Assembly (NCBI GenBank): GCA_020433805.1
Contig: JAGRBZ010000028.1
Span: forward strand, 1-37,192
Length of the DNA stretch: 37,192 bases
Reading direction: 5' to 3'
DNA from: Anaerolineae bacterium
Lineage (GTDB): Bacteria; Chloroflexota; Anaerolineae; 4572-78; J111
Each line of letters opens with the position of its first letter. Within the stretch, counting starts at the first letter, position 1. The notes beneath the pieces were generated by a model, which did no database searches, was not told where the DNA came from, and worked only from the letters and a program-made list of their open reading frames with translations. Positions 30,050 to 37,192 of this stretch are shown here, in pieces. The translations under genes were made by a program, and so were the position numbers.

Positions 30050-33000
30050 TGTTGGCTTCCTGAATGAAAGTGACAATTTGCATATAATCAAAGGCGTTGG
30101 CCAGGTGCGTTAACACGGTGGCTAAAGCAGGTTGATGGCTCCGTATTTTCTCTATCGATGCATCAATCTTGTCTATATCGGCCACGAGCGCTGCCTCTTC
30201 CAATCTGCGCCGTTGTTGCCTGGGAATGGCCTTTAAGCGGGTCACGATCTCGGTCGCTTTTATAGCAACAGTTGGGGCAACAGCTTGCTCCTGCTGCTGT
30301 TCATAAACAAACGTTATACGCAGATGGCGTTCCAACACCTTGAAAATGTCATGCTCATGGAAAGGCTTGCGTAGAAAATCGTCACACCCGATGTCTAACA
30401 TCTTCACCTTATCTTCCTCAAAACTACTGGCGGTTAGCGCAATAATTTTAGAGCATACATTGTGACTTTCGCTTTGCCTGGCCTTGATAATTTTAGTGGC
30501 TTCATAACCGTTCATCACCGGCATTCGCAGATCCATCCAAATGAGATGGGGAGCAAATGTTTCCCATAACGCAATCGCTTCTTGCCCATTTTGTGCTTCC
30601 CGAAGCTCAAAACCTTGTTCGGTCGTGCTTATGTTTGTCAAGAGCTTCAGGAGTAACTGCCGATTAACGGGATCGTCATCCACAATAAGCAAACGACAGC
30701 GTGGCTGGCCGGGGGCCAGACCGACGACTCGGCGCTGCCGGTGCGGATTATCACCGCCCCGATGACTTTCTTCAGCCGGCTCAACTTGAATAGCGAAGGC
30801 AAAGGTAGCACCTAGCCCATCTGTCTCGCTTGCTCTGGGATTAGGTTTCTCAGGATTAGGTTTCTCAGGGTTAGGTTTCTCAGGATTAGGACTCTCAACC
30901 GTTATTTCGCCGCCCATCAACTCGACAAACTTACGGCTGATAGAGAGACCCAGACCTGTTCCTTCTTGGGTTTGCCGTCCCGTTTGGGTTTGTACAAAGG
31001 TATCAAAGAGGCATCCTATCTCTTCCGGTGCAATGCCCGGCCCCGTATCGCTGACTTCAAAAGAAAGCGCGATAAGCGACTGCGTATAAGGCGTTGGCGC
31101 TCTATTTTCTTGTCCTCTACCGTTTAACCCCTGCGCTCTCAAGCCTACCCGTAACGTCACACCACCGCACTCGGTAAACTTGACAGCATTACTCATCAGA
31201 TTGATCAACACCTGCCGCAGTTTAACAGCATCGGCGCGGATGAGCCGGGGCAGATTATCGGCTGCCTCAAAACGTAAATCCAGCCCTTTGGCTTCAGCCT
31301 GAAGCGTAAACATAGCATGCAACTCAGCCAGCATAGCATGCAGGTCGAAGCAGCTTACATTGAGGGTTATTCGCCCGGCCTCGATTTTAGAAAGGTCCAG
31401 GACTTGATTAATGAGTGTCAGTAAATGTTCGCTGCTCCGAATGATGACACTCAACTGCTCCTGAGTATCAACCGGATTGTCTCGATTGTTCCGGGCCAGG
31501 TGCGAAAAACCAATAATGGCGTTGAGCGGCGTGCGCAGCTCGACGTGGCTCATATTGGCCAGAAAGGTACTCTTGGCCTGGTTAGCCGCTTTCGCTTCCT
31601 CGTTCGCTTGACGCGTCGTCTCAAATAAGCGGATATTATCAACCGCGCCGGCAATCTGAGCCGCAATGGTTTCCGCCAGTCGGGCTTCATCGGGCGTAAG
31701 CACCCGATTCACCTCGGTACAGGCGAAAGCGAGTTCACCGATCAAGCGCGTGCGGACAAACAAGGGCACAAGCATAAGACACTGTATATTCCGGTCGAAA
31801 ACAATCTGGCGGACATCCTCCGTTATTAAAGAGGAGTTCAAGACATCGGGAATGATAACCGCCTGTTTCGTTTGAATGAGTTGATAATTAAGGGGCATAA
31901 ACGGATAAGATTGACCCACCGGGCTGGAGTCTTTAAATGAAGGGTCTGACGTAAACCAGGCGACTATCGCCCGCTGGTCGTGCTCCATATCATACAGAGA
32001 AATACTGGTGCTAAAGACATTGAAAAGACGGGTCGTAATCTCCGTAAGGGTATTAAGGGCGGTCTCCATATTTTCGATATTGGCAACCAGCAGTTGGGTA
32101 ATATGATTGAGCGCAGATAACTCGCCAAGTCGCCGCTGGAGTTCAATATTGGTTGTTTTCGTTGCTTTTTCCGCTATTTGTAGGGCTTCATTATTTTTCG
32201 CCAGCGCCTGCGTCCGGTCGGCCACCTGGGCTTCCAACTCGCTGTTGCGCTGCTTGATGGTATGCACCCGCAGGCGATAGGCCCCAAAGACCAAAACGAT
32301 GAGAACGCCTATCGTCGTCCCCATAAACCAGGTGGTTTGCCACCACGGCGGCAAGACCGAAATGTTCAGCACCCGTTCGTTGTCGCCCCACAGGCCGGCG
32401 CTGTTGGTACTGCGCACCCTAAACACATAATCGCCCGGCGGCAGATTGGTGTAGGTGCTGTAACGGCGGTCGCTTTCAACCTCATTCCAGGCAGCCTCAT
32501 AGCCATCCAGTTTATATTGATACCGAATTTTCTCCGGAGCCACGTAATCCAGCGCCGCAAATTCAAACGAGACAATATCATCGGTCGAGGACAACGTCAG
32601 GTGGTTGGTCTCCCAAATAGGGTGTTGTAACAGCGTCTCATCGCCTATCGGGACCGGATCATTAAACAGACGAAAATCGGTGAGGCGGATGGAGGGCTGA
32701 TAGCGATTTTCGGCAATAGCAGCCGGCTGAAAAACATTAAAGCCATTCACACCGCCAAAGTAGAAATAGCCGGCCTGATCTTGATAGGCGCGGCCTTCGT
32801 AAAAGGCAACCAGGCCATCCGTTTCATAATAATGCACAAACGTTTCGGTTGCCGGGTCAAATCGGGCCAGCCCTTTAAGGGTATTGAGCCACAGGTAGCC
32901 CTGCTCGTCTTCCATGATATTGTAAACGTGGTCGCTAAAGCCATCCTTTTCCATATAGCTTGTAAATTCGTTGTTATCCCGGTTGAGCTGCTGCAAGCCG

Positions 33001-34853
33001 CCGCCCCAGGTACCCACCCACAGCCGCCCGTGCGAATCTTCCATAACATCATACACGGTCGTGCTGGCCAGGCTGTGTGGGTTATTTTCATCAGGCTGAT
33101 ACCGCACAAAATGAGGCGGCATATCCGGCCTCTCGTCGAGAACCATTTTGTTTAGCCCCCCACCCCGCGTACCCAGCCACAGCACCCCTTGCGCATCTTC
33201 ATAAATGTCATAGACAATATTACTGCTTAGACTTTGGGCATCGTCGGGATCATTTTGATGATGAATAAAGCGCACCGCCTCCGGATCATCGCCCGGCACC
33301 AGTTGGTCGAGACCCCCAAAAAAGGTACCAACCCACAGATTGCCCCGCGAGTCTTCAAAAACCGTTTCCAGAATATTGGTACTCAAGCTGTCGGGGTTAT
33401 TATCATCGTGCCGGTAGCGTATAAAACGGGGGTCTGCCGGGTCACTGTTCGGCGGCAATTTGTTGAGCCCATCTTCCGTTGCAATCCACAGGTTGCCTTG
33501 GCTGTCGCGAATGATGTCTTTAACAACGTCACTGCTCAGGCTGTGGGGATTGTTTTCGTCGAAGTGATACTGTACAAAGCGGGCCGATTCGTGGCTATTA
33601 CCCGGCTGCATATGATTAAGCCCGCCGCCCTCTGTAGCAATCCACAATTCGCCTTGGGCATCTTCAGCAAAGGCCAATACCGGCGCATCGCTTAATGTTT
33701 GGGGGGCGGCGGGACTGTATTGATGATGGCCAAAAGCCAGCGTGCGGCGATCAAACTTATTGACACCGCTGCTGTCAAAGCCCACCCACAGCAAACCCTG
33801 GGCATCTTCAAAGAGAGAGAGTACATCATTACTGCTTAAACTGTTGGGGGTAGCCGCGTTGTGGCCGTATCGCCAAAAAGCCTGGTGCTGCGGGTCAAAT
33901 TGATTGAGACCGCCGCCGATGGTGCCCACCCATAAGACACCCTGCGAATCCTCAAAGATGTCGCCAACAATATCGTGTCCCAGACTACGGAGATTACCCG
34001 GTTGGTGCTGATAACGAACAAAATGCGGAACGGCTTTAGTGCGCTCAGTTGCCGTCAGTTGATTAAGACCGCCGCCCCAAGTACCAATCCACAGCGTGTC
34101 CTGGCTATCGACAAAAATCGAAGTCGTGAAATCTTCGCTTAAACTGTGCGGATCATCAGGGTTGTGTTGATATCGGGTAAATTGCGGCGAACCTTCATCG
34201 GTCACGACCAATTGGGTTATCCCGCCGTGCGTAGCGACCCACAAAGCGCCTTGGGCATCTTCGGCCAGACCATTAACGGCGTTGTGGCTTAAGCTGTTGG
34301 CATTGTCTGGATCGTGGGTGTAGGCGACAAACTGTCCGGTTGCCGACTCGAACCGGTTCAAGCCGTTGCGCGTACCCACCCACAGGGTGCCCCGCGAGTC
34401 TTCCAACAAAGCCGAGATCCGATTTTCGCTAAGACTATGGGGGTCGTCGGCTTGATGCTGATAGCGGGTAAAACGTTGCGTTTGGGGGTCGAAACGGTTT
34501 AAGCCGGTGCGGGTGCCAACCCACAGCATCCCTTGCCCATCTTCCAAAATATCAGTGATCCAGTTGGCGCTTAAACTGGTTGGGTCATCGGGGTTATGGC
34601 GAAAAACGGTGGTTCGATAGCCATCGTAGCGGTACAGACCATCAGAGCCGCCAAACCATAAAAAACCCTGGCTGTCCTGGGTAATATCCAAAACAGAGAT
34701 TCGTGTGGTTTTGCCGGCCAACTGTTCAAAACGAACCACCTGACCCGGCAGCGATGGCCCAGCGCCACCTTGAGCCTGACTGGGGAGTGCAGAGAGCCAC
34801 AGCGTTACGCTTAGAGTCAGGATAAACTGAGATAATCTTTGTGCCATTTTCAT
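30015..34853 (-). CDS. Beta-propeller hybrid sensor histidine kinase (Reg_prop x14 - YYY - TM - GAF - HisKA - HATPase - REC)
   Basis: 1,612 residues from ATG 34853 (GTG at 34859 also possible). Signal peptide about 1-30 (FILTLSVTLWLSALPSQA). Fourteen D(S/A)QGxLWxG repeats to about 690 suggest two seven-bladed periplasmic propellers, then a Y_Y_Y domain, one TM (about 842-864), a coiled coil and a GAF domain. HisKA follows with His1103, then HATPase (SDTGPGIAPEE, GTGLGLS) and REC (VDDDPVNR, Asp1441 in WMDLRMP). A C-terminal tail of about 90 residues has no clear domain. Two oddities: the H-box reads MSHVELRTPL with an extra Val between His and Glu, and a 15-bp tandem repeat near 30833-30895 encodes NPEKPNPEKPNP inside the end of the HATPase. 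It probably senses an extracellular ligand, possibly a glycan or the polyketide itself (speculative). Confidence 0.94.
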   Translation of the reverse strand: MKMAQRLSQFILTLSVTLWLSALPSQAQGGAGPSLPGQVVRFEQLAGKTTRISVLDITQDSQGFLWFGGSDGLYRYDGYRTTVFRHNPDDPTSLSANWITDILEDGQGMLWVGTRTGLNRFDPQTQRFTRYQHQADDPHSLSENRISALLEDSRGTLWVGTRNGLNRFESATGQFVAYTHDPDNANSLSHNAVNGLAEDAQGALWVATHGGITQLVVTDEGSPQFTRYQHNPDDPHSLSEDFTTSIFVDSQDTLWIGTWGGGLNQLTATERTKAVPHFVRYQHQPGNLRSLGHDIVGDIFEDSQGVLWVGTIGGGLNQFDPQHQAFWRYGHNAATPNSLSSNDVLSLFEDAQGLLWVGFDSSGVNKFDRRTLAFGHHQYSPAAPQTLSDAPVLAFAEDAQGELWIATEGGGLNHMQPGNSHESARFVQYHFDENNPHSLSSDVVKDIIRDSQGNLWIATEDGLNKLPPNSDPADPRFIRYRHDDNNPDSLSTNILETVFEDSRGNLWVGTFFGGLDQLVPGDDPEAVRFIHHQNDPDDAQSLSSNIVYDIYEDAQGVLWLGTRGGGLNKMVLDERPDMPPHFVRYQPDENNPHSLASTTVYDVMEDSHGRLWVGTWGGGLQQLNRDNNEFTSYMEKDGFSDHVYNIMEDEQGYLWLNTLKGLARFDPATETFVHYYETDGLVAFYEGRAYQDQAGYFYFGGVNGFNVFQPAAIAENRYQPSIRLTDFRLFNDPVPIGDETLLQHPIWETNHLTLSSTDDIVSFEFAALDYVAPEKIRYQYKLDGYEAAWNEVESDRRYSTYTNLPPGDYVFRVRSTNSAGLWGDNERVLNISVLPPWWQTTWFMGTTIGVLIVLVFGAYRLRVHTIKQRNSELEAQVADRTQALAKNNEALQIAEKATKTTNIELQRRLGELSALNHITQLLVANIENMETALNTLTEITTRLFNVFSTSISLYDMEHDQRAIVAWFTSDPSFKDSSPVGQSYPFMPLNYQLIQTKQAVIIPDVLNSSLITEDVRQIVFDRNIQCLMLVPLFVRTRLIGELAFACTEVNRVLTPDEARLAETIAAQIAGAVDNIRLFETTRQANEEAKAANQAKSTFLANMSHVELRTPLNAIIGFSHLARNNRDNPVDTQEQLSVIIRSSEHLLTLINQVLDLSKIEAGRITLNVSCFDLHAMLAELHAMFTLQAEAKGLDLRFEAADNLPRLIRADAVKLRQVLINLMSNAVKFTECGGVTLRVGLRAQGLNGRGQENRAPTPYTQSLIALSFEVSDTGPGIAPEEIGCLFDTFVQTQTGRQTQEGTGLGLSISRKFVELMGGEITVESPNPEKPNPEKPNPEKPNPRASETDGLGATFAFAIQVEPAEESHRGGDNPHRQRRVVGLAPGQPRCRLLIVDDDPVNRQLLLKLLTNISTTEQGFELREAQNGQEAIALWETFAPHLIWMDLRMPVMNGYEATKIIKARQSESHNVCSKIIALTASSFEEDKVKMLDIGCDDFLRKPFHEHDIFKVLERHLRITFVYEQQQEQAVAPTVAIKATEIVTRLKAIPRQQRRRLEEAALVADIDKIDASIEKIRSHQPALATVLTHLANAFDYMQIVTFIQEANNDQTPNHFDYR

Positions 34854-34910
34854 TGTCACTTTTACTCAGTAATTCTCAATATGCCTAAGTACGAGTTTCG
34901 CCGTTCATAG

Positions 34911-35067
34911 CATTTCGTAGCCGAAGGCGGAGAAATCCCTCAGACATTTCAAGACATGCGGCATTCGCCGGGGAAAAATGAACATTGCTGCTTCAAACTT
35001 TCCCAACCGGACGCCATTTCAGCCCTATTGTCACAGGGGTTTCTCCGCTGCGCTGCGAAACGACATG
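34911..35067. repeat. MITE-like element with imperfect ~30-bp inverted ends
   Basis: CATTTCGTAGCCGAAGGCGG plus AGAAATCCCT (34911-34940) pairs imperfectly with AGGGGTTTCTCCGCTGCGCT plus GCGAAACGACATG (35035-35067). The interior has no open frame. It lies 60 bp upstream of the hybrid kinase start, so it may carry or disrupt that gene's promoter. The 34854-35906 gap (about 1.05 kb) holds this element, two other repeat elements and a terminator, with no convincing gene. Confidence 0.5.
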
Positions 35068-35163
35068 AGACGCATTACATTCCAAAGGTAGTGCTTATAT
35101 TACCACAGCTATGACCTGCCATGTAAGCTACTTTCCGAACGGATAGCAAAATTCGGGCCAAGA

Positions 35164-35360
35164 TACTCAGTAGATCCAATTTTCGAGGAGCCAGCATCCT
35201 CAGATGCGGCTCCGTTCGGCATCTGAGGATGCGGCTCCGTTCGGCATCTGAGGATGCGGCTCCGTTCGGCATCTGAGGATGCGGCTCCGTTCGGCGTCTG
35301 AGGATGCGGCTCCGTTCGGCATCTGAGGATGCCTCACTCCTCAAATTTTAATCTACTGAT
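35164..35360. repeat. Fold-back element with an expanded 25-bp tandem array
   Basis: The outer ends are imperfect inverted repeats (CAGTAGATCCAATTTTCGAGG and its partner ending AATCTACTGA). Inside, the 25-bp unit built on ATCTGAGGATGCGGCTCCGT + TCGGC occurs as four full copies (35221-35320, one with a single change) plus partial copies at each side, about 35201-35334. The right end, GGCATCTGAGGATGCCTCAC plus TCCTC, is the exact reverse complement of the left inner arm of the element at 36945-37045, so the two belong to one family. An apparent open frame across it is a product of the repeat. Confidence 0.8.
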
Positions 35361-35602
35361 ACTGTTAAAATGAAACAGGCATTGCTTACTTTGATCACCT
35401 GGCAAGGGCGTTGTTGGGGGTATTGCAGATCGTATTATAACGCAAGTTACTACCCATTAGAGCTAACAAGCGCTTAACGTCACGTCATTGGCTAGCAACT
35501 AACGTTATTATATAAAAAAAAGCATAATCCAGAAATAGAGGCAACATACAAGGGCGACGTGAATTTCAGCCATTGCTGTAATACTACGAGACTTCGGTCT
35601 GA

Positions 35603-35696
35603 GAAACCAGGGTTTTGACTTCAGAACTAAAAATATGCGCTTGCGTAAGTCTTTTTAGGCACGAAATTGATCGTATTAACCGAAAACCCTGGTTTC
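35603..35696. repeat. 94-bp fold-back (MITE-like) element B
   Basis: GAAACCAGGGTTTT (35603-35616) is perfectly inverted at 35683-35696. The interior GACTTCAGAACTAAAAATAT and GCGCTTGCGTAAGTC aligns with the interior of the element at 28471-28570, although the terminal repeats differ in sequence. Confidence 0.65.
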
Positions 35697-35746
35697 TTTC
35701 TCGGCTTATGTCAAAACCTCGTCGTAGTACTAAGCTGCCAATAACC

Positions 35747-35779
35747 AAAAGCCGGACCCCCGTCAAGGGTCCGGCTTTT
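35747..35779. terminator. Bidirectional rho-independent terminator
   Basis: AAAAGCCGGACCC and GGGTCCGGCTTTT form a perfect 13-bp stem around a 7-nt loop, with A/T runs at both sides. It lies about 128 bp past the stop of the gene at 35907-36797 on the minus strand, which it should terminate. Confidence 0.85.
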
Positions 35780-35906
35780 CTACATCGAAGTGCTATTGTA
35801 AAAAATCAGGGTTTTTAGGAGTGAGTTGTCGTTTTGAATTGAAATTCAGGCTGCCATTTTAGAAAAGGACGTTAAAACGCACTCCCATGTCACCAGCACC
35901 TAATTT

Positions 35907-36797
35907 TTACGCTCCGCCTCCGTTTAGGCCATTAACCACAGCATCCGCATCTTCCGGCACACTACCGTTGGTATAAGTGCCGTTGGTGGCGGTGCCGTTG
36001 GTCGAGGTGGTTTCCGAAGTAGTTTCTCCGGAGGAGGCCTCCGGTGTCGCATTGGTATCTGCCGCTGCGTCGACCGTGGCTTCAGTGTCTTCCTCGTCCT
36101 CCGAGTCGGAGCGGCGAGTCACAACATTAAAACCCCAATCTTGTAGGTCGACCGTCAGGATGAAGTTGAACCTAAAATTCAGGAGATATACAGCTGCGCC
36201 CTGCAATTGATTATACATTTCCAGGGTGATGGTACTAATTTGAGCCGCGCTTTTTTCGCGCTGGTTCTGGCCTACCAGCCGAATATCGAGCTGCTCGACC
36301 AATTTATCGCGTATTTCGATAACCTGGGCCAGGGGCGGGCTGGTAAAGCGCTCTTCTTCGGGGCGGCTTTGCTCTTTAGTGATATAACTATCGAGCACCT
36401 CAAGATGCTCGTTGCGGGTTTGGGGTAGTATGATACTTTTGGTGGATTGCTTGGCGTTAAAACCCCAGCCTTTGGCTTGGGTTGGCTGGCGTGGGAAGGC
36501 GGCGTCAAGGGTTTTGCGAATATCGCGGACAATGCCGTTGACCTCGCTATCGAGTACCTCGATCTCTTCTGCCGCTACAGAGCGCTGATGTTCGCCAATG
36601 GAGCGATTGATTTTACTGGCGTTCCACTCTTGGAGCAGTTCAATGAGCCGGGGCGTTTGCGGCAGCCGTTCTTCCAGCGGCAGCCGTTCTTCAAAACTAA
36701 GATAACCCCGTACACTACGGACAACTTCTAAGGGTTTATTTTTGTCGGGAAGATCAAGATGCAGATTGCTGTTGGTATCAAATTTCGGTGAAAACAT
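35907..36797 (-). CDS. Hypothetical protein with an internal duplication and a disordered tail
   Basis: 296 residues; I recognise no family. Two units of about 90 residues (about 22-113 and 127-228) align: each begins LEV, has an EER..P segment, then a helical stretch rich in E/Q/R (SIGEHQRSVAAEEI against LVGQNQREKSAAQI), and ends in WGFN. The remaining 70 residues are acidic and then T/N/G-rich (TSTNGTATNGTYTNGS), probably disordered. No signal peptide or TM. AGGAG precedes the ATG, a promoter-like TTGACA-17-TAACCT lies upstream and a terminator downstream, so it is a complete single-gene unit. No link to the polyketide cluster is visible. Confidence 0.85.
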   Translation of the reverse strand: MFSPKFDTNSNLHLDLPDKNKPLEVVRSVRGYLSFEERLPLEERLPQTPRLIELLQEWNASKINRSIGEHQRSVAAEEIEVLDSEVNGIVRDIRKTLDAAFPRQPTQAKGWGFNAKQSTKSIILPQTRNEHLEVLDSYITKEQSRPEEERFTSPPLAQVIEIRDKLVEQLDIRLVGQNQREKSAAQISTITLEMYNQLQGAAVYLLNFRFNFILTVDLQDWGFNVVTRRSDSEDEEDTEATVDAAADTNATPEASSGETTSETTSTNGTATNGTYTNGSVPEDADAVVNGLNGGGA

Positions 36798-36853
36798 AGG
36801 TGGTCTCCTGGTTTCTAATGGGTTGGGTTGTTAGAGTACTTTGGTCCTGCTTG

Positions 36854-36905
36854 GTCATAATTATGACGACTATTCCAGGTTATCTAACTTGTTCTAACTT
36901 GTCAA
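36854..36905 (-). promoter_or_regulatory. Promoter with dyad operator for the duplicated hypothetical protein
   Basis: On the minus strand, TTGACA (36900-36905), a 17-bp spacer containing AAGTTAGA twice, and TAACCT (36877-36882). A perfect 14-bp palindrome, GTCATAATTATGAC (36854-36867), falls just downstream of the expected start point, where a repressor would block initiation. Confidence 0.55.
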
Positions 36906-36944
36906 GTCGCGAGAAAAATTTTTGGAGCGGGTAACTGTTAAGCC

Positions 36945-37045
36945 AAATTCAGTAGATCACAGTTTCGAGGAGTGAGGCATCCTCAGATGCCGAACGAAGC
37001 CGCATCTGAGGATGCCGGCTCCTCAATTCGTGATCTACTGAATTT
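36945..37045. repeat. 101-bp fold-back element with perfect 16-bp terminal inverted repeats
   Basis: AAATTCAGTAGATCAC (36945-36960) and GTGATCTACTGAATTT (37030-37045) are exact inverted copies. Inside, GGCATCCTCAGATGC and GCATCTGAGGATGCC make a perfect 15-bp stem with an 11-nt loop. Same family as the element at 35164-35360, but with no array expansion. No transposase is present, so it is a non-autonomous miniature element. Confidence 0.8.
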
Positions 37046-37081
37046 GCATTTATTTAAGATATAACGACAACGAGCACCAAC

Positions 37082-37192
37082 CATCGGCCTCTACTAGTAG
37101 AGGGTCTTCATTTGCCGCCAATCATCGGCCTCTACTAGTAGAGGGTCTTCATTTGTCGCCAATCATCGGCCTCTACTAGTAGAGGGTCTTCA
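37082..37192. repeat. 41-bp tandem repeat with embedded 16-bp palindrome, continuing past the edge
   Basis: Copies start at 37082, 37123 and 37164 (the last cut by the edge) and differ by one base (TTTGCCGCC against TTTGTCGCC). Each contains the perfect palindrome CCTCTACTAGTAGAGG. A diverged partial copy precedes the first. There are no variable spacers. Confidence 0.85.

Noticed and set aside
35075..35344. 89-residue minus-strand ORF
   Set aside because: Its sequence is the translated 25-bp tandem array (repeated SSDAERSRILRCRTEP-like text); no ribosome-binding site and no family.
37082..37192. CRISPR array at the right edge
   Set aside because: The stretches between palindromes are identical apart from one base, so there are no variable spacers, and no cas gene is seen.

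Overview
This window holds one end of a trans-acyltransferase (trans-AT) polyketide synthase cluster, almost all on the minus strand, followed by a two-component sensory pair and a repeat-rich flank. Base composition is balanced. The mix of an eukaryotic-like Ser/Thr kinase with tandem domains, FHA, a beta-propeller hybrid histidine kinase and many fold-back repeats suggests a large-genome filamentous or multicellular bacterium. Chloroflexota (Herpetosiphon/Anaerolineae-like) is my best guess, with low to moderate confidence. There is no rRNA, tRNA or taxonomic marker.

Layout, right to left in the direction of transcription. (1) 36.8-35.9 kb: an unrecognised protein with two internal repeats, surrounded by miniature fold-back elements and tandem arrays. 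(2) 34.85-29.03 kb: a beta-propeller hybrid histidine kinase overlapping a LuxR-type response regulator, closed by a strong terminator. (3) 28.86-15.16 kb: a likely single operon of a small unknown protein, a malonyl-AT/HhH/enoyl-reductase fusion, a PedC-like acyl hydrolase, a donor ACP, a decarboxylating KS, HMG-CoA-synthase-like enzyme, ECH1, ECH2, Sfp-type PPTase, FHA-thioesterase and a triple-domain Ser/Thr kinase. A dead metallophosphoesterase fragment lies between ECH2 and the PPTase. (4) 14.97-13.92 kb: an FMN-dependent alpha-hydroxy-acid oxidase. (5) 13.09 kb to the left edge: more than 4,360 codons of a modular PKS, open at the edge. Its order is MT1-pseudoGNAT-MT2-ACP / KS-DH-KR-ACP / KS-ACP / KS-KR(cut).

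How it works together (inference). The loading module has the order known from AprA of apratoxin biosynthesis, which makes a pivaloyl (tert-butyl) starter. The malonyl-AT supplies malonyl units in trans. Module 1 makes an alpha,beta-unsaturated unit. Module 2 is a bare KS-ACP whose ACP carries the Trp flag for beta-branching, matching the complete HCS cassette of ACP, KS decarboxylase, HCS, ECH1 and ECH2. The PPTase activates the ACPs. Module 3 and later genes lie outside the window.

The most striking non-coding signal is a promoter present three times with gap-free spacing. It has two GGACAA-TT-TTGTCC-like palindromes 22 bp apart, a third half-site over a -35-like CAGACA/G, exactly 17 bp, then TATCAT/TATCTT. 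One copy precedes each of the three biosynthetic transcription units, which defines a cluster regulon. The adjacent LuxR-type response regulator is the obvious candidate regulator. A second, Ser/Thr-phosphorylation-based layer is suggested by the kinase (pseudo-pseudo-active) and the FHA protein, whose thioesterase nucleophile is replaced by Asn.
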